This document shows, one piece after another, positions 1-9,528 of a stretch of DNA of 64,000 bases. The translations under genes were made by a program, and so were the position numbers. Under the pieces are notes generated by a model. That model did not search any database, was not told where the DNA came from, and saw only the letters and a list, made by a program, of their open reading frames with translations. Numbering within the stretch: position 1 is the first letter of the stretch; every line of letters begins with the position of its first letter. Source of the stretch: Hyphomicrobiales bacterium (GTDB lineage: Bacteria > Pseudomonadota > Alphaproteobacteria > Rhizobiales > Beijerinckiaceae); the NCBI GenBank assembly GCA_017302635.1, contig JAFLCX010000002.1, positions 372,001 to 436,000 of the forward strand, given 5' to 3'.

Positions 1-127
1 CGATGCTTCGAGCGTCGCGCAATTGCGAGAAAGCGAGTGGCACGGTCTGTGACAGCGAGATAATAGCCCCGAGTCCGGGAACGATAATCATGATTGCGAG
101 GATCTGGCGGATCGTGAGATTCTGCAT
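1..127 (-). CDS. Partial membrane protein, N-terminus only (runs off the left edge)
   Basis: An open minus-strand frame begins with ATG at 127 and stays open to base 1, giving about 42 residues. It starts MQNLTIRQILAIMI, and residues about 8-25 form one hydrophobic segment (ILAIMIIVPGLGAIISL), followed by a polar stretch. A short cytoplasmic lead, a signal anchor and an extracytoplasmic region resemble the start of a chemoreceptor or other sensory membrane protein, but no family domain is visible. There is only a weak ribosome site before the ATG. The competing plus-strand frame across the same bases is basic, cysteine-containing and shows no family features, so I prefer this one. Confidence 0.5.
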   Translation of the reverse strand, partial: MQNLTIRQILAIMIIVPGLGAIISLSQTVPLAFSQLRDARSI

Positions 128-543
128 TTTGAGAAGCCTTAATGCACGCAAGAGTAGCATTTTCACTATCGAACACTTCGGTGAAACAAGCGTTAAGGCG
201 ATCGGTAGTCGGCGATCGAAGGACAGCAATTTCATGGAGATAGTTGAGGAATAAACCGCGCGCCCGGAGAGGCGGGTTGCCTAAATTCAGTGCAAAATTC
301 AATTTAAGGTTGCGGCAATTGTGCAGATTGGTGATCAAACAGGCCTTGGGCGGCCTATCGAGACAGGCGCAGGTTGTGCGGAAATTTTTTGCTATGCACA
401 AAATGCCGCACCCCCTTACCGAATTGTCATGATGCGGACAGGCTTTCGAACCTTTCTGCCCCGCACAATGGCTTGGCTGGTCATTGGCGCTTAACGTGCG
501 GCGTCCATGATCCGTCCATCTCGCGAACGGGAGTTTCGGGTCC
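128..543. other. Intergenic region without a convincing gene
   Basis: About 415 bases separate the truncated minus-strand gene from the DUF1800 gene. The stretch at 280-400 is more AT-rich than its surroundings. It holds a short GGCC/GGCC inverted repeat near 342-355. Two short plus-strand frames cross the region, but their translations are low-complexity and arginine-rich and they lack ribosome sites. It probably holds the promoters of both flanking genes. I could not identify specific elements. Confidence 0.5.
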
Positions 544-2004
544 ATGACCACAGGGGATGAGCGCGCTCTGCTGGCCTTGCAGCGATTCGGATTGGGCGGA
601 TCGCCCGGAGCCCGCGCTGCGCTGATCGATGATCCGCGCGGGGCCTGCCTTGCCGAGATCGGCCCGGACAGGGCCGTGATTCCGAAGGGCGATCTTCCCG
701 ATACGCCACGCGGCATCCAGATTGTCACCGAGATTGAGGAACGTCGCCGCGAAATGCGCGAGGCCCAGCGCAAGGTCGCGCAGGCTGGTAATGCGATGCC
801 CGCGCCACAGATGGGGGGCGAGATGGCCTCCGGCATGGCTGGCCCTCCCGGAACGGCTTCGCGCCCCAACAATCCACCCGATCCGGATGAAATTCGCCTG
901 GCGGATGTATTCGCCGCCGAAGTGAAGGCGCGCGTCAGCTTCGCGATGGCCCAGCCCGTGGGATTTGCCGAGCGCTGGGCGCAGTTCTGGTCGAACCATT
1001 TTTGCGTCGCCACACGGCGTGGGCAGATCATGCGCGGCACGGTCGGCCCTTTTGAGCGCGAGGCCATCCGTCCGCATGTGTTCGGACGGTTCGAGACGCT
1101 TCTCGTTGCGGTCGAGATGCATCCCGCGATGCTGCATTATCTCGATCAGCGCCAGTCGATCGGACCGAATTCTCCTGCCGGTCGGCGGCAGAAGCGCGGA
1201 CTCAACGAGAACCTCGCGCGTGAAATTCTCGAACTTCACACACTGGGAGTGGGCGGCGGTTATTCGCAGGCCGATGTCACCGCTTTCGCGCGTGTGCTCA
1301 CTGGATGGTCGATCACGGGGCGGGACGAAAACATCGACGGTTTCGGTGGCTTTGCCTTCGCGCCGAACCGGCATGAGCCCGGCTCGCACAGCGTGATGGG
1401 CAAGTCCTACATCGACACGGGCAAGGAGCAGGGGATTGCGGTTCTGAAAGACCTCACCCGACACCCCTCGACCGCAAAATTCATCGCAACGAAGCTGGCT
1501 CGACATTTCGTGGCTGATCAACCACCCGCTGCGCTTGTGAAGAAGCTGGCGGATGACTTCCGCAAATCCGAAGGTGATCTTGCGACCCTTGCCCGCACTT
1601 TGCTCACAGCCGAGGAGGCGTGGGCCGCGCCGCGCTCAAAGCTCCGCACCCCGAACGAGTTCCTGCTCGCCGCCTTCCGCGCCGTCGGGCAGGCTCCGGA
1701 GCGTCCGCAGCAGGTGATCAACATGCTCAACCTGATGGGGCAGCCTTTGTGGAACCCGCCGGGGCCCAACGGGCATCCGGATGATGAAGCCTCGATCGCG
1801 GCACCCAAGGCGATCAAGACCCGGCTCGATTTCTCGCTCCAGATGGCGCGACCCTGGGCCGGTAAGCTTGATCCGCGCGAACTGGCTGAGCAGCTCTTCG
1901 GAGAAACGATATCGCTCGAGACCAGACAAGCTGTCGCGCGCGCCGAGACGCGCCCTCAGGGCCTCGCCATCCTGCTCATGTCCCCCGAATTTCAGCGCCG
2001 GTGA
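544..2004 (+). CDS. DUF1800 domain-containing protein
   Basis: This 486-residue protein matches the DUF1800 family. It has the N-terminal QRFGLGG segment (residues 13-19), a G/P/A-rich low-complexity stretch at about 85-110, and the core motif WAQFWSNHFCV beginning at W145. The later segments NENLAREILELHTLG and VTAFARVLTGW are also typical. The biochemical function of the family is unknown. DUF1800 genes are very often followed by a DUF1501 gene, as here: the stop at 2002-2004 lies five bases before the next ATG, so the two are almost certainly co-transcribed. No clear signal peptide is visible. Confidence 0.9.
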   Translation: MTTGDERALLALQRFGLGGSPGARAALIDDPRGACLAEIGPDRAVIPKGDLPDTPRGIQIVTEIEERRREMREAQRKVAQAGNAMPAPQMGGEMASGMAGPPGTASRPNNPPDPDEIRLADVFAAEVKARVSFAMAQPVGFAERWAQFWSNHFCVATRRGQIMRGTVGPFEREAIRPHVFGRFETLLVAVEMHPAMLHYLDQRQSIGPNSPAGRRQKRGLNENLAREILELHTLGVGGGYSQADVTAFARVLTGWSITGRDENIDGFGGFAFAPNRHEPGSHSVMGKSYIDTGKEQGIAVLKDLTRHPSTAKFIATKLARHFVADQPPAALVKKLADDFRKSEGDLATLARTLLTAEEAWAAPRSKLRTPNEFLLAAFRAVGQAPERPQQVINMLNLMGQPLWNPPGPNGHPDDEASIAAPKAIKTRLDFSLQMARPWAGKLDPRELAEQLFGETISLETRQAVARAETRPQGLAILLMSPEFQRR

Positions 2005-2009
2005 GAAGC

Positions 2010-3239
2010 ATGGAACCGCACAACGCCTATTGTCAGTCGATGCCGCTCTCCCGTCGCGGATTGCTCGGAGCCGGGCTTTCGTTCTTTGCCTGGTCGCATC
2101 TGCCGAAAACCGCCAGCGCGGCGGGTGCGCGTGACCCACGTTTCCTCACGGTGATCCTGCGCGGGGCCTTGGACGGACTGTCCGCCGTGGCTCCGCTCGG
2201 CGATCCGGACTACGAGGCCCTGCGCGTTGGCATTGCGCTCTCGAAAGAGGGCAAGGATGCCGCAATTCCACTCGATGGTTTCTTCGCCCTTCATCCGAAA
2301 ATGCCGAATTTCGCGCGCGCCTACGCCGCGAAACAGGCTTTGGTCGTGCATGCCACAGCTTCACCCTATCGCGAGCGTTCGCATTTCGACGGGCAGGATG
2401 TGCTCGAAACCGGGCTCGGCGGGGTAGGGCGCAGCGATTCAGGCTGGCTCAACCGTGCGCTCGTCGCCTTGCCGAAAGGCGAGCGTATCGCGAGGCAGGG
2501 CGGCCTTGGCGTCGGCACCGTGACGCCGCTGATCCTGCGCGGCGAGGCGAATGTGCTCGGCTGGTCGCCTCAGCGCGTCGCCGAAGCACCGGAGGATCTC
2601 GCGAAGCGCGTGCTCGATCTGTACCAGCATCGCGATCCGGTTCTGGCGAAGGCGTTGGCTGGCGGCATCAAGGCCGATCAGCTCGCAAAAGGCGGCACCG
2701 AGATGGAGCAGGGCGGGGGCAACCCGGCCGTGATGGCCCGCGCCGCTGCAGGCGCTGCGCGCCTGATGATGAAGGAAGATGGTCCGCGCGTTGGCGTGCT
2801 CTCCTATGATGGCTGGGACACCCATGCCAATCAGGGTGGTGCTACTGGTCGCCTCGCCGACCTGCTCGATGGCCTCGACCGGGCTTTCGCGGCGTTCGAG
2901 CGTGAATTCGGCGCGGCCTGGAAGGAGACCGTGATCCTTGTCGTCACTGAGTTCGGCCGCACGGCCAATATCAATGGCACCGAAGGCTCGGATCACGGCA
3001 CCGCGACGGTCGCGATGCTGATCGGCGGTGCGGTGAGGGGCGGGCGCGTCATCGCCGATTGGCCGGGGCTGAAGACCGCGCAGCTGCATCAGGGGCGCGA
3101 TCTCAAGCCCACAACTGATCTGCGCGCCGTGATGAAGGGTGTCATGGCCGATCATCTCGGGCTTTCGGCGAACGTTCTGGCCGAGCGGATTTTCCCGGAT
3201 TCGGGTGCTGTGAAGCCGATGAGCGGATTGGTGGCGTAA
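2010..3239 (+). CDS. DUF1501 domain-containing protein, Tat-exported
   Basis: This 409-residue protein belongs to DUF1501, a family distantly related to the alkaline phosphatase/sulfatase superfamily. The N-terminus carries a twin-arginine signal (SRRGLLGAG, arginines at 15-16) followed by a hydrophobic stretch and an alanine-rich cleavage region, so the protein is probably exported folded. Typical core pieces are SPYRERSHFDGQDVLE, YDGWDTHANQG and VTEFGRTANINGTEGSDHG, which supply the likely metal-binding Asp and His residues. I chose ATG 2010 over GTG 2001 because GGTGAG sits at good spacing before it. It is the partner of the DUF1800 protein just upstream. Confidence 0.9.
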   Translation: MEPHNAYCQSMPLSRRGLLGAGLSFFAWSHLPKTASAAGARDPRFLTVILRGALDGLSAVAPLGDPDYEALRVGIALSKEGKDAAIPLDGFFALHPKMPNFARAYAAKQALVVHATASPYRERSHFDGQDVLETGLGGVGRSDSGWLNRALVALPKGERIARQGGLGVGTVTPLILRGEANVLGWSPQRVAEAPEDLAKRVLDLYQHRDPVLAKALAGGIKADQLAKGGTEMEQGGGNPAVMARAAAGAARLMMKEDGPRVGVLSYDGWDTHANQGGATGRLADLLDGLDRAFAAFEREFGAAWKETVILVVTEFGRTANINGTEGSDHGTATVAMLIGGAVRGGRVIADWPGLKTAQLHQGRDLKPTTDLRAVMKGVMADHLGLSANVLAERIFPDSGAVKPMSGLVA

Positions 3240-3328
3240 ACGACCCCGCGCATCGCATCTGAGGCCTTGCCTTTCGCGGACAACAGCGGCAATCGAGGAG
3301 ATATCATCCCTCCCGATTCCGCTCAGGC

Positions 3329-3589
3329 ATGTCTCCAGCTTCCATCGAAATGATCGGTGCCATCGCGGCCACTATCACCACGCTCTGCTGGGTGCCGCAG
3401 GCGATCAAGGTGGTGCGCACACGCGAGACTGCGGCGATATCACTGATGATGTATCTGATGCTCGCCTTGGGAATCGCGATGTGGCTGGCTTACGGCGTGC
3501 TGATTGGCTCGTGGCCGCTCATCGGTGCCAATGCCGTGACCCTCGTGCCGGTTCTCGCCATTCTGGGCATGAAACTCAGATACGGCTGA
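3329..3589 (+). CDS. SemiSWEET-type sugar transporter (PQ-loop)
   Basis: This 86-residue protein has three predicted membrane helices and the PQ-loop signature TLCWVPQAIKVVRTRET, with Pro-Gln at 23-24. That is the size and layout of bacterial SemiSWEETs, which work as homodimers that move sugars across the inner membrane. The family assignment is firm; the substrate cannot be read from sequence. The stop directly abuts the stop of the convergent sugar dehydrogenase gene at 3590. The neighbour also acts on sugars, but the genes are on opposite strands and any functional link is speculative. Confidence 0.88.
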   Translation: MSPASIEMIGAIAATITTLCWVPQAIKVVRTRETAAISLMMYLMLALGIAMWLAYGVLIGSWPLIGANAVTLVPVLAILGMKLRYG

Positions 3590-4702
3590 TCACCCGCCGG
3601 GGAGGAGCCGCACAACCTTGCCGTCCCGATCGTCGGTGAGCAGGTAGATATAGCCATCCGGCCCCTGCACCACATCGCGGATGCGCTCGCCGAACCGTTC
3701 GAGATAGCGCGTCTCGCCGATGATCTGGCCGTTGCGCATTTCCATCCGCGCAAGAAGCTGCCCGGCCAGGGCGCCGGTCAGCAGGTTGCCGCGCCACTTC
3801 GGGAACTTGTCGCCGGTGTAGAACAGCGCGCCCGAAGGGGCGATAGAGGGGTCCCAGTAGAAGAGCGGCTGCTCCATCCCCTCTTTGCGCGTGCCCTCGC
3901 CGATTTTCGCGCCCGAATAATCGATCCCGTAGGTGATCACCGGCCAGCCGTAATTCTTGCCGGCCTGCGGCTGGTTGATCTCGTCGCCGCCGCGTGCGCC
4001 ATGCTCGATCGTGTAGAGCAATCCGGTTTCGGGATGCAAAGTCGCACCCTGCGCATTACGATGCCCATAGGACCAGATTTCGGGGCGCGCATCGGGGCGG
4101 TTGACGAAGGGGTTGTCAGGCGGCACTGCGCCCTCCCGCGTCACGCGGATCACCTTGCCAATATGGTTCGCAAGGTTTTGGGCCTCCTTCTCCATATTGC
4201 CGCGATCGCCCAGCGTGATGAAGAGGTTTCCGTCACGCCCGAACACGAGCCGACAGCCGAAATGCCGCCCCGTATTGCCAGCCGGCATCTGCCGGAAAAT
4301 CACCTTGCCTTCTTCCAATGCGGCAAAATTGGTAGCGAGCTTTCCGCGAAACACGCTGGAGCCGACGCCGCCGTCGCGCGCTTCAGCAAAACACAGATAG
4401 ACGAAACGGTTGGTGGCAAAATCGGGGTCAAGCGCCAATCCGAGCAATCCGCCCTGTCCCTGCGCAGCAATCGGAGGCAGCCCCGGAATAGGCGGCGACA
4501 GGGTGTTGGTGCGCAGATTGACGATTTTGAGCCGGCCCGGCCGTTCTGTGACCAGAGCACGCCCATCGGGCAGGAATGCCATTCCCCATGGGTTGACAAG
4601 CCCGCGCACGACCGTCTCGGTGCGGGGTTCATCGGCCTTCTGGGCTGCTGCGGGCAAGCTGGAGAAAGCGAGACCGGCGATCAGGGCAGTCAGCACGCGC
4701 AT
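3590..4702 (-). CDS. PQQ-dependent aldose sugar dehydrogenase (YliI/Asd-like)
   Basis: This 370-residue protein belongs to the soluble PQQ glucose/sorbosone dehydrogenase family, six-bladed propellers that oxidise aldoses in the periplasm. The N-terminus MRVLTALIAGLAFSSLPAAAQ is a signal peptide. Family hallmarks are NPWGMAFLPDGRALVTERPG, GRHFGCRLVFGRDGNLFIT, IWSYGHRNAQG and EHGARGGDEINQPQAGKNYG. ATG 4702 is favoured because GGAGGG lies at good spacing before it; a TTG at 4711 has no room for a ribosome site. Electron acceptor and exact substrate are not evident. No PQQ biosynthesis genes are present in the window. Confidence 0.9.
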   Translation of the reverse strand: MRVLTALIAGLAFSSLPAAAQKADEPRTETVVRGLVNPWGMAFLPDGRALVTERPGRLKIVNLRTNTLSPPIPGLPPIAAQGQGGLLGLALDPDFATNRFVYLCFAEARDGGVGSSVFRGKLATNFAALEEGKVIFRQMPAGNTGRHFGCRLVFGRDGNLFITLGDRGNMEKEAQNLANHIGKVIRVTREGAVPPDNPFVNRPDARPEIWSYGHRNAQGATLHPETGLLYTIEHGARGGDEINQPQAGKNYGWPVITYGIDYSGAKIGEGTRKEGMEQPLFYWDPSIAPSGALFYTGDKFPKWRGNLLTGALAGQLLARMEMRNGQIIGETRYLERFGERIRDVVQGPDGYIYLLTDDRDGKVVRLLPGG

Positions 4703-4793
4703 GGTTTTCAACCCTCCATCTGCTGGGCAGAGTAGTGCGGTTCGGGGCGATCACAAGGCATTCAAGTGACCTTGTTTTGTGCCTCGCTTGCAC

Positions 4794-4812
4794 ATTGCCG
4801 GAAACTGGCAAT
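4794..4812. promoter_or_regulatory. Inverted repeat upstream of the SbmA/BacA-like gene
   Basis: ATTGCC and GGCAAT face each other across a seven-base spacer, about 80 bases before the start of the SbmA/BacA-like gene and about 90 bases before the divergent sugar dehydrogenase start. It could be an operator or a leader hairpin. With six-base arms, chance is possible. Confidence 0.25.
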
Positions 4813-4892
4813 GATACCGGCCCCTGACCGGCGATATTCATCAAGGGTTGGGAATAGTTGTGCAAGACGTGCTCCGATCAACGGGGCCTGCG

Positions 4893-6149
4893 ATGTTCGG
4901 GAAAAGGAAACTTCGCCATGATCTGTCGGAAGCACCGGCAAGCGAGGACGAGCAGGTCCGGATGACCGAGAGCTCCAGCCGGTCCTTCATTCCGTTTTCC
5001 GAGCATCGCAAGCGCGATGTGTTCCGCCGTTTCTGGGCGGTGACGGGGCAGTTCTGGCGTGGCCAGACGCGCTCGAAAGCTTTTTTCTACACGCTGGGGC
5101 TCGCGCTCGGTCTGGTGTTGGTCCTGCTGGTGAATGTCGGTGTCAATCGCTGGCAGAGCGCCTTGTTCAATGCGCTGGAGGCCAAGGACAGCGCGCGGGC
5201 TTTCTTCGCCGTTTCGCTGGTGCCTCTGCTGGTTCTGGGCGGGGCTGGTGCCGGTGCGCTCGTCGTTTACATGCGCGAGACACTCCAGGTTTTCTGGCGT
5301 GAATTTGTGGTGAAAAGCCTTGTGGCGCGCTGGATCGCCGGAGATCGGTATCGCGCGATTCAGGAAGAAGGGCGCGAGCCCCCCAATCCGGAATATCGGA
5401 TCGCCGACGATGTGCGCGTGGCGCTCGATCCGCTGGTCGATTTCGCCATCGGGTTTTTCTCGGCCGGCCTCGCGCTTGTAGCTTTCATCGGCATCCTGTG
5501 GAGTGTGGGCGGCTCGATGACCGTGAAAATCGGGACATCGAGCATCACGATCCCCGCCTTCATGGTGCTGGCAGCGGTGCTCTATGGCGCGATCATGACC
5601 ATGGCGACCGTCTGGGTCGGGCGGCCGCTGGTCGGCGCGATAGCCCGCAAGAACGAGAGCGAGGCGCGTTTGCGCTTCGACCTCACGCATATTCGTGAGC
5701 ATGCCGAAAAAGTGCGCAAGACCGGCGCAGGGCCTGCCAGCCATCAGGTTGTTCTCAACACTTATGAGGGCGTGGTCGAGCGGTCGCGCAGGGTCGTGCA
5801 GTACCACACGCGCATCACCTGGTTCACGAACGGCAATGGCGTGCTGGTGCCTGTTTTCGCAATCGTGCTCGCGACACCGAAATATCTCGCGGGCGGGTTG
5901 TCGCTGGGCGATCTGATCAGTTTGGGCGCGGCCTTCCACCAGACGCAGGCGGCATTCTCATGGTTGGTCGACAATTATCGGCAGGTGGCCTTGTGGTATG
6001 CCTCGGCGGGACGGGTGGTCGACCTGATCGACGCCCTGAGTGACAAGCCGACGGCGGGACCTGATCCCTTGGCCGACTCGCCTTATGAGCCCGTCGGCGC
6101 GCATGCTCACCTCACCGACCCTCCGGGCATGAAAATGCCGGCGGAGTGA
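4893..6149 (+). CDS. SbmA/BacA-like transporter (ABC membrane domain without ATPase)
   Basis: This protein of about 418 residues resembles the transmembrane half of YddA/SbmA/BacA peptide and cobalamin-type transporters. It has several hydrophobic helices and the family motif NPEYRIADDV before a long helix pair. It ends at a short acidic tail with no Walker A, signature or Walker B motif, so it lacks the nucleotide-binding domain found in YddA-type proteins. In that respect it is SbmA/BacA-like, and BacA matters for peptide uptake and host interaction in rhizobia. ATG 4893 is the assumed start; an upstream TTG at 4848 would add 15 residues. A terminator hairpin overlaps the stop codon. Confidence 0.78.
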   Translation: MFGKRKLRHDLSEAPASEDEQVRMTESSSRSFIPFSEHRKRDVFRRFWAVTGQFWRGQTRSKAFFYTLGLALGLVLVLLVNVGVNRWQSALFNALEAKDSARAFFAVSLVPLLVLGGAGAGALVVYMRETLQVFWREFVVKSLVARWIAGDRYRAIQEEGREPPNPEYRIADDVRVALDPLVDFAIGFFSAGLALVAFIGILWSVGGSMTVKIGTSSITIPAFMVLAAVLYGAIMTMATVWVGRPLVGAIARKNESEARLRFDLTHIREHAEKVRKTGAGPASHQVVLNTYEGVVERSRRVVQYHTRITWFTNGNGVLVPVFAIVLATPKYLAGGLSLGDLISLGAAFHQTQAAFSWLVDNYRQVALWYASAGRVVDLIDALSDKPTAGPDPLADSPYEPVGAHAHLTDPPGMKMPAE

Positions 6150-6166
6150 CCCGCCGGCTGTTTTCT
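6137..6166 (+). terminator. Rho-independent terminator of the SbmA/BacA-like gene
   Basis: GCCGGCGG (6137-6144) pairs perfectly with CCGCCGGC (6151-6158) around a six-base loop that contains the TGA stop codon. TGTTTTCTTC follows. The stem therefore starts inside the coding sequence. Confidence 0.7.
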
Positions 6167-6196
6167 TCAATTCTGCCAGAAGGCAGAGCCCTTGGC

Positions 6197-7171
6197 TTAG
6201 GCCTTTTCGAGGCCGATGGCCTTCACCACATCGGTCCAGATATCCATTTCCTGCTTGAGGTAAGCCCGGAACTCGCCGGGAGGACGGATGTCGAGCGCAA
6301 ACCCGAGAGCCTGAATCTTCTTTGAGACCTCATCGGAGCGCAAAGCCTTGATGATCGCGCCGGAGAGACGGTCGATCACGGGTGCTGGAGTTTTGGCCGG
6401 AGCGAAGAAACCCGCCCAGCTTTCGGCATCGGCATTCGAGATGCCCTGCTCGCGGAAGGTGGGCATATTGGGAAGCTGCGGCGCGCGTTTCGTGCTGGCG
6501 ACGCCAATTCCGCGCATCTGGCCGGCCTCAATCTGCTTCAGCACGCTCGGCAAGGTGCCAAGCGAGACATCGATGCGACCGCCGATGATATCCTGCACCA
6601 GAGGTGCGGCACCCTGGTAGGGGATATGCTGCATCTGGAGGCCGGCGCGGCGCATCAGCAATTCCATCGAGAGATGTGAGCCGGAGCCGTTTCCGGTCGA
6701 GCCGTAATTCAGGGCGCCGGGCTTGGATTTCGCGAGCGCGATGAATTCCTGAAGGCTCTTTGCGGGCGAGTCGTTTTTCACCACCAGCGCATGCTGGAAC
6801 GCACCGGCACCCGCGAGCGGCGCGAAATCGGCCATCGCATCGTAACCGGGCGTTTTCATCAGCAGCATGTTGTTGCCATGCGTCTGGTTGTTGCCGAACG
6901 TGATCGTATGGCCGTCGGGCTCGGCCTGCGCCACGGCGCGGGTCCCAATCGAACCGGAGGCGCCGGCGCGATTCTCGATAATGACCTTTTGTTTCAGGTC
7001 ATCTTCCATCGCCGCGCCGACGAGGCGTGCGATGACGTCGGTCGGGCCACCGGCCGGATAAGCCACCACACAGGTGATGGTCTTTGAAGGAAAGCCCGAT
7101 TGCGCCCGCGCGACAAACGGAAAAGCCAATGAGGCGCCCGCAAAAGCGAGCGTCTGGCGTCGGTTCAGCAT
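6197..7171 (-). CDS. Bug/TctC-family tripartite tricarboxylate transporter substrate-binding protein
   Basis: This 324-residue protein is a periplasmic solute receptor of the Bug (TctC) family. It begins MLNRRQTLAFAGASLAFPFVARAQ, an export signal containing RR. It continues with the family segments ITCVVAYPAGGPTDVIARLV, IENRAGASGSIGT and LNYGSTGNGSGSHLSMELL. Bug proteins bind carboxylic acids or related anions for TctAB transporters, but no tctA or tctB lies nearby; orphan Bug receptors are common in such bacteria. ATG 7171 was chosen because the signal peptide begins there. A perfect inverted repeat lies about 35 bases upstream. Confidence 0.9.
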   Translation of the reverse strand: MLNRRQTLAFAGASLAFPFVARAQSGFPSKTITCVVAYPAGGPTDVIARLVGAAMEDDLKQKVIIENRAGASGSIGTRAVAQAEPDGHTITFGNNQTHGNNMLLMKTPGYDAMADFAPLAGAGAFQHALVVKNDSPAKSLQEFIALAKSKPGALNYGSTGNGSGSHLSMELLMRRAGLQMQHIPYQGAAPLVQDIIGGRIDVSLGTLPSVLKQIEAGQMRGIGVASTKRAPQLPNMPTFREQGISNADAESWAGFFAPAKTPAPVIDRLSGAIIKALRSDEVSKKIQALGFALDIRPPGEFRAYLKQEMDIWTDVVKAIGLEKA

Positions 7172-7204
7172 CGTTTCAACTCCCGGATCGTCTGTTGAAG
7201 GGGT

Positions 7205-7229
7205 TTCCGATCGATTTTTTCGATCGGAA
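7205..7229. promoter_or_regulatory. Perfect 10-bp inverted repeat between divergent genes
   Basis: TTCCGATCGA (7205-7214) and TCGATCGGAA (7220-7229) are exact reverse complements around a TTTTT spacer. The site is 34 bases before the Bug receptor start (minus strand) and about 130 bases before the aminotransferase start (plus strand). No plus-strand gene ends here, so a terminator is unlikely. An operator or a 5' leader hairpin is more plausible. Confidence 0.45.
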
Positions 7230-7346
7230 GCTTGTTTTTCGCCCCTTTGGCCTTGATGGCCGATGCGGAGAGACATAAAGCGATGCGTCGCCAAAGGCCA
7301 GCCCTCGGCCGGGATTTGGTTGCGCATGAAACTGTTTGGGCCATAA

Positions 7347-8564
<1,218 letters not shown>

Positions 8565-8595
8565 GCCACGGCATCGGGTGAGGGAACGCTGTCCC

Positions 8596-9489
8596 GTGGC
8601 CGGAACCGGCCATTCCAGTTGGCTGATCCGGGTGCGTCGTGTCGCGCCCGGACTTCTGGCATTTGGCCTTCTGATCCTGCCGGAGCTTGTCGCGGCGCAA
8701 TCCGGCATATTCTCGATTTTTCGTCCTCAGCAGGCGGAAAACGCGCCGGATCCGTTCGCCGATGCGGAAGAGGACGTGCAGGCCTATATCGCGACGGGTG
8801 CTCCGCTCAGCATTCGCCCCAGCGACGAGAAGTTGAAGCAGGTGCCGCAGATCTCGGCGGCGCCTGGCCTGCCCCTCCCGCCGCGGCGCTCAACGATTGT
8901 GTCGAATCCCGCCGCTCCCGCTCCGCCGCCACCTGCCGCCGGCACCGATGCGGCCTCCGCTTTCGCGCAGACACCGGCTCCTGCTGAGGAATCGCCTCAG
9001 ACGGAAGATCCGGAAGCGTTCAGCGATAACCCGCGCATGCTCGCAGCCCTGACCCAGCCGAGCTTTCCCGCCATGCGCACTCCTGTGGTGCCACAACAGA
9101 CCACGCCTGAGGAACTCGAAGCCGAGGAGCGCCGCACGCCCGAACCCACGCATGTCGAGAAGCAGACCGATCGCGTGGATATTGCTTGTCTCAAGCCGGA
9201 ATTGGTCGCGATCATGCGCAAGGCGGGCGACAAGTTCGGCGCGACGCCGGTGATCACCTCGGGGCAGCGCAACCGGGGGCGGGCTGGCTCCTACCATCGC
9301 CGATGCATGGCTGCTGATTTCTTTGTGCCGGGAGTCGCGCGGGCCGATCTGGCGCGGTATCTGCGCAGTCTGCCCGATGCAGGAGGTGTCGGCACCTATT
9401 GCCACACGAAATCGGTGCATATCGACATCGGCGAGCCGCGCAACTGGTCGCAATGCGGCTTCCGCTTCCGGTTCTCGCAACGAAGCTGA
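8596..9489 (+). CDS. Exported M15/YcbK-like (DUF882-type) cell-wall peptidase domain protein
   Basis: About 297 residues. A short basic N-terminus and the hydrophobic stretch VAPGLLAFGLLILPELVAAQ look like a signal peptide. A proline/alanine-rich, disordered-looking region follows to about residue 190. The C-terminal 100 residues hold the M15-type zinc signature: SYHRRCMAADFF gives the first His and Asp, and VHIDIGEPRNW gives the second His. GTG 8596 is preferred because AGGGA sits ten bases before it; GTG 8578 and 8632 are alternatives. Proteins of this kind trim or bind peptidoglycan peptides. The substrate is not provable from sequence. Confidence 0.72.
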   Translation: MAGTGHSSWLIRVRRVAPGLLAFGLLILPELVAAQSGIFSIFRPQQAENAPDPFADAEEDVQAYIATGAPLSIRPSDEKLKQVPQISAAPGLPLPPRRSTIVSNPAAPAPPPPAAGTDAASAFAQTPAPAEESPQTEDPEAFSDNPRMLAALTQPSFPAMRTPVVPQQTTPEELEAEERRTPEPTHVEKQTDRVDIACLKPELVAIMRKAGDKFGATPVITSGQRNRGRAGSYHRRCMAADFFVPGVARADLARYLRSLPDAGGVGTYCHTKSVHIDIGEPRNWSQCGFRFRFSQRS

Positions 9490-9528
9490 AATCGGGTGGC
9501 GATTGCCGGAGCCCTGCTGTAGGCCCGG

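Noticed and set aside
3..432. Two short plus-strand reading frames at the left edge (3-254 and 244-432)
   Set aside because: Their translations are arginine/serine-rich without domains or ribosome sites. The first is antisense to a better minus-strand membrane-protein start.
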